Shown here in pieces: positions 57,481 through 64,000 of a DNA stretch of 64,000 nt. This stretch comes from Megamerina dolium (lineage: Eukaryota; Arthropoda; Insecta; Diptera; Megamerinidae). The notes beneath the pieces were generated by a model. That model was given only the letters and a program-made list of their open reading frames with translations. It was not told the DNA's origin and ran no database searches. The DNA is taken from contig OY978525.1 in assembly GCA_963854835.1 (NCBI GenBank), positions 114,775,018-114,839,017 on the forward strand, written 5' to 3'. The stretch's first letter is position 1. Every line of letters starts with the position of its first letter. Both the position numbers and the translations under genes were made by a program.

Positions 57481-58804
57481 TTTGACAATTGTGGCATCCA
57501 ATTTTGACTGTGACTCTCTCATACATTAAATAAAAAGAAAAAAAAAAATTTATTTCAAAATCGATATTTAAGGATGACTTTTATACTCGTATACGATAAA
57601 TGCAACTACAAGTTTCATGAGACAACAATAATAGATACATATGTGCAATTAATAACTACGGAACTGAAATTGAAACTAGTTTTTGTTCATCGTCTCATTT
57701 CATTTTGTCTGTCGGTGAGTGGACCATTCAAATTCATGTGCAAAAGTATAATAATAATAATAATAATAATAATAAAATGAGAAAATAAAATATTTTTTTT
57801 TTTATTGTTGAACATATTTTTTCTGTATATAGAAAATTTGGAATTTTGCATAGAAACTTCAATATACGAGTATAAGTACATACATAGTGATTGTATATTG
57901 GAGTAACTATTAACAGTGGTTGATAAATATAAAAATAACAACAACAACAACAACATCAAATAATACATGTATGCTTTTGTTTTAGTTGTAATTATTTTTA
58001 TTGTAGTTGTTGCTCTGTTGCATGTCTAAAATAGTGAAGAACAATAGCATGTATAGAGTAGTACATCCATTGAAAATGTACCAAGAAATATGTTATTGTA
58101 GAACATTTCCAAATAGCATTCATTAAGTATTAAAATTAAAATTTTATGCAATTAATTTAAGTAAATATTCGCAAAATAGTTCTTGTAGTCTTGAAATGTT
58201 CGATTTGGTACAACATTTGGAATGTGACGTTCTTCATAATTTTCTCTCAGCGTTGATGTTAATTTTATTCATATTCATTTCAATAATTTTTTCCAATGGA
58301 AAAGGAAAAGCAAGATTTTCAAATTTTAACTCGCTACCTACATTTTAACAGGTAGTTTCATGTCATTATCAGTCATTATCAGTTTTGTATAGGAACCTCT
58401 ACAAGAGAAGTAAATACGGCGAGTAAGTAAGCTCAGAGAAAATATTAATGGCGATATTAATCGGACGACACGTACATTTTAAGCAGCTATTAGGATATTT
58501 GCTGATTTTCATGTTTCTTTCATCTGAAATTTCGTTCGGAAAAGATTATTAAGGGTGAAGGTAGAGATCGAATATATTTGGAGAAAAAATTAGTTAACGT
58601 CGGTCATACATGTTATTGCTCTAAAGGCTATTTATGAATAGCTATGTGGTTATTTGTCGATTTTTAGTGATTTTTTTTACATTTATTTCATATAGGAATG
58701 ACCTTAAGGGGTAAAAATTGAGGAAATTGAAGAAAATATTAGCAAGAAAATATTACACTAGTCACACTAGTGGCTATTTATCTTCCAATATTGTCAAAAA
58801 TTTA
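57481..58804. other. AT-rich, no gene seen
   Basis: Contains the (AAT)n microsatellite at 57748-57775 and a short (AAC)n at 57938-57955. No coding exon recognised. Confidence 0.35.
57748..57775. repeat. (AAT)n microsatellite
   Basis: Nine AAT units. Confidence 0.85.
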
Positions 58805-58838
58805 ACACGCACAATAGTAATGGAAGAGAAGCTCGGCC
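58805..58838 (+). repeat. Fragment of the tRNA-derived SINE family
   Basis: GGAAGAGAAGCTCGGCC preceded by ACGCACAATAGTAAT matches the body of the SINE at 28684-29095 (CGCACAACAGTATTGGAAG then AGAAGCTC on its - strand). Only about 34 bp are recognisable. Confidence 0.5.
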
Positions 58839-61614
58839 AAAAAGTACTTGGGGGCTTGTAAGTGACACATATTTAATTTTTTTATTTTTCTACTGGCGAT
58901 TTCTCGGCTGCTTTGTCGATTGGAAATTTTAATTATAATCCCAGACTAAAATTTTTTGATTTATTATATTTACAAAGATAAGATCTACAAACAATCCTAT
59001 TTTTTTTTTTATTTTTTTTCTCTTTGGAAAAAGTGAGTAAGTCTAAAACTTTCATTCTGTAATGAAAAGCTATTGAAAAATTTGACCCACTTTAATATAG
59101 CATGTAAATATGTATGATGTATAATTTAAATTTTAATCAGAAAATATGTAGCAACTGTATATTCATGAACATATGTTCCAATTGTTAGAAATTGTTGTTA
59201 GCATCAAGATTATGGTTGCATATGCAACAAATTTAGCTTGAAATTTTTGTTTTTATTTTATTCTAATTTGTACCGGTTGTATATAATATGTGACTACTAG
59301 TTATACTGTGCTAGTATATATATCATATAGTAAATGCACCGTTAAATTATAACGTAGTTGTTGTATTAGTAATAGCCTTAGCTATTGATTGCATTCGTTT
59401 GGTAGAGACACACAAGGACTTTAAAATTTAACTTTCAATTTTTTATTTCTATCATTCGTTTATATTTTTTCCTTCTTCTATTCAATAGTTTCGAATTGAA
59501 CGAGTTTTTATACATAATACAATATATGTATTATTCTTTTTCTTCGTTTGCTATTGATTTGTTTCGATTTATTTGAAAAAAAAAAAAAGCAAACAAATAA
59601 AATATTAATGAAGTGTTGTTTGAGTTATACTACACATTTTTGGTTCATTTTATTATCTGCTTCGTCAATTGGGTGTGTTTTTCAATACACATTCACTGAA
59701 TCGACCAAATAAAATAAATAAAAATTGTCTGCATGTAACTGTTTTGAAGCAAAAACACAAAAAAAATAAAAAATAAATAAATAAATAAAAATAAAATAAT
59801 TTACTCAATCTATAAAGTAGAAGTATAAGCAAACAATGACTATTAGTTAAGAAATTTTAATGAAAAATTGTATTATTTCAACAATATGCCTTCTAAAAAA
59901 ACATGATTTTTAGTGCTACGTGTATAAATCGTGCATTTTAGAACATTTTCATTTGTTATACTAAATGTTTAATTAAGAGTGCATGAAAGAGAGTTAACAA
60001 ACAAACTTATACTTGTCTGATTTACGCTTGTGAAATGTATTAAAAGATTTAACAAACGAACTTCTTTCATTATCTTACTACATATTTGTAGACTGACTAC
60101 ATTTGTTTGTATGTTTATATGTAGTTAGATGTACATAGTAGTTGAAAAATAATTAAAATTACATACAAAGGCCATGTATACGTCATTTTTATTTTAATTG
60201 CCTTGCTTCAACAATATTCAATACAATACTATATACGAATGTACTTGACTAGAATGTATTTGAGTCATGAAGTAAACAAAACTATATAAAATATTATGAT
60301 GATGGTGATGAAAAACAAAAAAAAAAAAAAAAAAAAACCAATGTGATGAAACCAATAATAAATTTTAATTGCAAAGCATTTTTATTTTTTTTTATTAGAT
60401 TTCACTTTATTTTTTGTTGTTGTAATTAAAAGTTGTAGGTACAAATGCTGTTGATCACATGCTGCTGATGTACCTATATTATATTGCCTTCTCGGCAAGT
60501 ACTTGACTAAGATGAGCAATAAAAAATATTAATAAAAAACAAATAACACCCGTCCATAAATAATAAAATAAAATATAAAACAATGAATATTGCACTATGT
60601 GAATGATTAGATAATTTCTATAAATTATTTTGTAAATTTATTTCTATATAAAATACAACGAATGGACATATGATGCTATGCGCATCAGTTGCTAGTATTA
60701 CCTACACTATGTACATGTTTCTTCCCCCCCAATGACCATGGATACGAAACGATATGAAACTACTAATGCATAAAATGCCAGAGGTATAAATGAAAAGCAA
60801 AAAAAATTAAACAAATTACAAATAAAAAATAATATTTAGCAAAAGCAGTGAAGTGAGTGAATGCAGCAATGTATTTATACATTTAGAAAAGTGTTATAAA
60901 GTCTGTATGAATGATGCGCTAAAGGCGTGCTGATGCTTCAATGATTTCATTTATTTGATTATTTAGTTATAAAAAAATGAAACCATAGTGACATCGTAGT
61001 AATTATATATAATTTGAAGGAAATATATAATAATGCTTATTAGCAATTGCTTTTTTTTTTGACTGACTATCACATCTTCATGCATTAAAAAAAGTGTTTT
61101 TAATGTTTTTATGCATATATCGATGACAATAGCTTGACAATAGGTTAATAAATTATTAAAATATTAACTAATTAATTTTTTTTCGCAATATCTTTTTATA
61201 ATTCTATCAATAAAGTTCATATATAAAACAAAATGACTTCAAAATAGCAAAATTCCTTTCAAGCTATGTTACCTAGAATAAATATTGTACTTGTAATAAT
61301 TTGCACTTAATAATATTAAATTTTGTGCCAAAATTGTTGTTTTTGTTGTTTTTAATACAAAATAATTATAATAAATTAATTTCTAATACCAATCAAATTG
61401 TAAAATATATTCATTTTCAACTTGAAAAATCCCTGAAATGAAGAAAATTATATTACAGTGTAATATAGTGTAGTTCTTAGAATAAAATTAATATTACAAA
61501 TGAATTTATCAGGCAATACAATTTTAAAATATCGACTTTTTCTTTTAAAGTATTTAAAATTTGAAAGAAAAAATTGTTCTAGTCTTGATTTTCACTTAGA
61601 AATACTGACAATAC
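58839..61614. other. AT-rich, no gene seen
   Basis: Long AT-rich stretch with homopolymer A-runs (for example 60318-60338) and T-runs. No coding exon or transposon recognised. Confidence 0.3.
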
Positions 61615-61649
61615 AGAAATAACGAATACAGTGCGAATTCGTTATTTCT
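61615..61649. repeat. 13-bp perfect hairpin
   Basis: AGAAATAACGAAT (61615-61627) is exactly complementary to ATTCGTTATTTCT (61637-61649) around the 9-base loop ACAGTGCGA. The stem is too short for a microRNA precursor. It may be a chance palindrome or a transposon remnant. Confidence 0.6.
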
Positions 61650-63639
61650 TTCTAGTTAATTTGTTATGTCAAATATTAATACTCTCACTTGTTCCATGGT
61701 GTATTAAAAGAGGTGTAATATGGCGAGAGAGGAATTAGGTGAATAAGATGAGAACACCGAAGTTATGATTTGACAACCTTTATTCCATTAGTTAGAAAAG
61801 AGCATACAGTCACTTAACTTCACCTCTTCTATTGCATCATGTATACAATCTACTTGTAGCTCTCTCAACTCAACTCAACTAATTGATTTTGTTATTCGCA
61901 ATAAACATTCGTCGAACATTTTTAACCCTTTTTCAACAATTTTATTATAGTTTAAATTTTGCATAAGAAAAAAAAAATTTGTTTTTAATAGCAACTTTCC
62001 ACATAACAATACATAAAAAATAAAATGATATATACTAGTAATAATTTCAATTTGAGAATATGTTGAAAAAAATTTATAACACTGCCATCGATGGTGGACT
62101 TTATAATAGACAAAATATCACAAATTTGTAGTTATTTCATAGCAAAATCTTGAAAATTTTAATTTTCCCATATTTCTTTTCATTTTTAGTTTAATTTTCA
62201 TAAGAAAAATGCATTGCAACTAGTTAAAATTTTCTATTTATATTTCTACATAAATAAATAACTTCTTCGGCATGCACTTTTGTATTCAATAAGAAAGTTC
62301 AATTAATTTAATGCTACTATCATTTAATGATAATTAATGTTGATAATTAATTTTCATAGAATTGCATTCACTTTGACTCTTAACTTTTAACACCATTATT
62401 TCATATGTAACATTTTACAAACGTCTATGGGCAAATACATATATATTTATACATACATACTGTGTATCAACACCTGCAGTTTATCATAATAAAGTAACAA
62501 TAGTATAAAATTCTCAAATTTATTACTTTTTTTTTAGATTTGGTTGTTGCTTTTGATAAAGAATTAAAATAAAAGAAATTGATAGAAGTAAAAAGTAAAA
62601 GCAATCGCTATAGTTATTTTCAAATCATTCAGTCATAACAAAAGCACACAGCTGTAAGTTCTTAAAGCCTGGCATTGCATTCCAATTGGATAGAAAAGAC
62701 GAAAATAATAAAGCAATTAATTATATGATTTAATAGTAAAAAATTTCAATCTTTCTTCTTTCTCTACCATCATCTACTATTGCTTTTGGGTTAAACTATA
62801 ATTAAAAAAAAAAGAACAGACAACAATAGTAACAGCTAATTATAATACTTTGCGTATAAATGAATTAAAAAGAAATTTACTTTCTTTTGCTGCTACTGCT
62901 GCTTGCTGTTGCTGCTAATAATAACATATAGCGATAAAGAATGATTACTATTAAGAATGTTACCACTGTGATGATGATGATGATGATGATAATGATGATT
63001 GATCTTTTTTTTTTGTTTCCTACATACATACATACGTGTATTGTGCTTTGAATTGTAAAGCTCAATAAAATTAGTAAATATTGCATACGAGTGTGTGAGT
63101 TTATAGAAGTGTAGAAATTTTATATAAATTAGCAAAAGAAAAAATAAATTAAGATTAGTTGATATAAAAAAGCAGTGAAGTGAAGAGAATAATAAGAAAG
63201 AATTATTTGAAATTAACAGCATTAAAGTAGAGCAAATGAAAGAAAGCAATAAAAAGTAGAAGAAAATAGTTCTTAGTTTTTTTCTTTTTCATGTTAATTA
63301 TTTACTTTTGAAAGGGTACACATAGTGATTAAGGACAGCAAATTGATGTATAGAAATGGGACATCATATATGCAAAGAAATTAAAGTATTGCTAAGCAAC
63401 TTTCTAAAAAAGAAACAAATTAATAAAAAAGGAGAAATAAATCTAATATGTGTTGAAGGTGCTTTTTGAAAGTAAACTTGATTAACTGTGGCATCTTCTT
63501 TCATATTCAAATATAAAATTCATAGGCGCTTCCATATAAAAAATCATGAAATTAGAAAATTGCAAGAATCACAATTTTCATAATATCAATTTATGACAAA
63601 ATCCATCTCACATGAAGCTAACTTAACGTATACATTTCA
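61650..63639. other. AT-rich, no gene seen
   Basis: Contains the (GAT)n microsatellite at 62969-62999. Open frames on the - strand at 62877-63249 are translations of (GAT)n and A/T-rich sequence. Confidence 0.3.
62969..62999. repeat. (GAT)n microsatellite
   Basis: Ten GAT/ATG units with one AAT interruption. Confidence 0.85.
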
Positions 63640-64000
63640 GATATCCCAGTTCTGGGTAGTTCTGGTGCACCAGTACACACATCCGCTGTTGCGATGGCCA
63701 AAATTAATGAGTTAAAGCTCGAATAGCTTCAGCACGCATCTTATTTGTCAAATTTAGCTCCTTAGGATTATTTTCTATTTATAAATTTGAAAAAATGGCT
63801 TGATGGTAGAAGATTTGCAAATAATGAAGAGATGGAGTCTACGATAGATGGCTATTGTAATGAGGTAGACGGTTCGTACTATAAACAGGGTATCGAAGCT
63901 ATAGAATATCGCTGGGAAAAGTGTATAGAACTAAAAGGAGATTAGTGTTGAGAAATAAAGAAAAATTTTCCCAAATTTGTTGTGTTTTCTATTTTAGGTC
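63640..64000 (+). mobile_element. Internally deleted irritans-type mariner, cut by window end
   Basis: Begins near CCCAGTTCTGGGTAGTTCTGG, probably terminal-repeat sequence, and jumps directly to the transposase C-terminus. The + strand gives HTSAVAMAKINELKL with a stop, then (with a shift) LKKWLDGRRFANNEEM, VDGSYYKQGIEAIEYRWEK and CIELKGD. It ends TTTTAGGTC at the window edge, where the full copy at 42003-43254 has GTTAGGTCGGG. The family is the same; this copy lacks the DNA-binding region and the first two catalytic Asp. Confidence 0.8.

Overview
This window looks like nuclear DNA from a higher fly (Brachycera; the repeat content feels tephritid-like, but that is an impression). The reasons are AT-rich sequence, short GT-AG introns of about 55-150 bp, AATAAA signals, a dipteran SIFamide precursor, and many mariner, Jockey, RTE-like and MITE relics. 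All recognisable protein-coding host genes lie in the first 11 kb. Nothing bacterial, no CRISPR array and no rRNA was seen.

Gene-bearing part (1-11 kb). An 11-exon gene on the + strand (573-3216) encodes PPWD1, a spliceosome-associated WD40/cyclophilin protein. It is followed by a two-exon gene on the - strand (4590-4892) for the neuropeptide SIFamide, and a two-exon gene on the - strand (9452-10859) for a TEX9-like coiled-coil protein. A 5'-truncated Jockey-clade LINE (6681-8490) sits between SIFa and TEX9, inside one copy of an older tandem duplication.

Transposon-rich part (11-31 kb). This stretch holds two deletion derivatives of one Tc1/mariner-superfamily transposon, a PIF/Harbinger transposase relic next to a TTA-flanked MITE, two tail-to-tail LINE relics with (GTAA)n tails, a mariner relic, three further LINE 3' fragments (two here, one at 38 kb), and a 412-bp tRNA-derived SINE with a perfect 12-bp target duplication. 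The first two of three copies of an unusual dispersed element (12954-15146, 24855-26146, 52678-54642) are also here. That element has a (GTCC)n block, a variable array of ~297-bp tandem repeats and a terminal hairpin.

AT-rich part (31-64 kb). I recognise no host coding exon here. A possible Inr/DPE-type start site near 31878 and a consensus splice donor at 34798 could mark the untranslated first exon of a gene whose coding part lies outside the window, which would make the rest a long intron; this is speculative. The stretch carries mariners (41.6, 42.0, 48.9, 54.7 and 63.6 kb), a 720-bp mariner derivative with ~194-bp inverted repeats, a 742-bp TTAA-flanked MITE with perfect inverted repeats, and two loci of a tandem ~0.5-kb repeat containing a TTAA-bounded ~93-bp module.

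The three host genes have unrelated roles (pre-mRNA processing, neuropeptide signalling, probable ciliary/centriolar function) and nothing suggests they work together. I found no convincing new multi-gene system. The most unusual structure is the three-copy satellite-carrying element.
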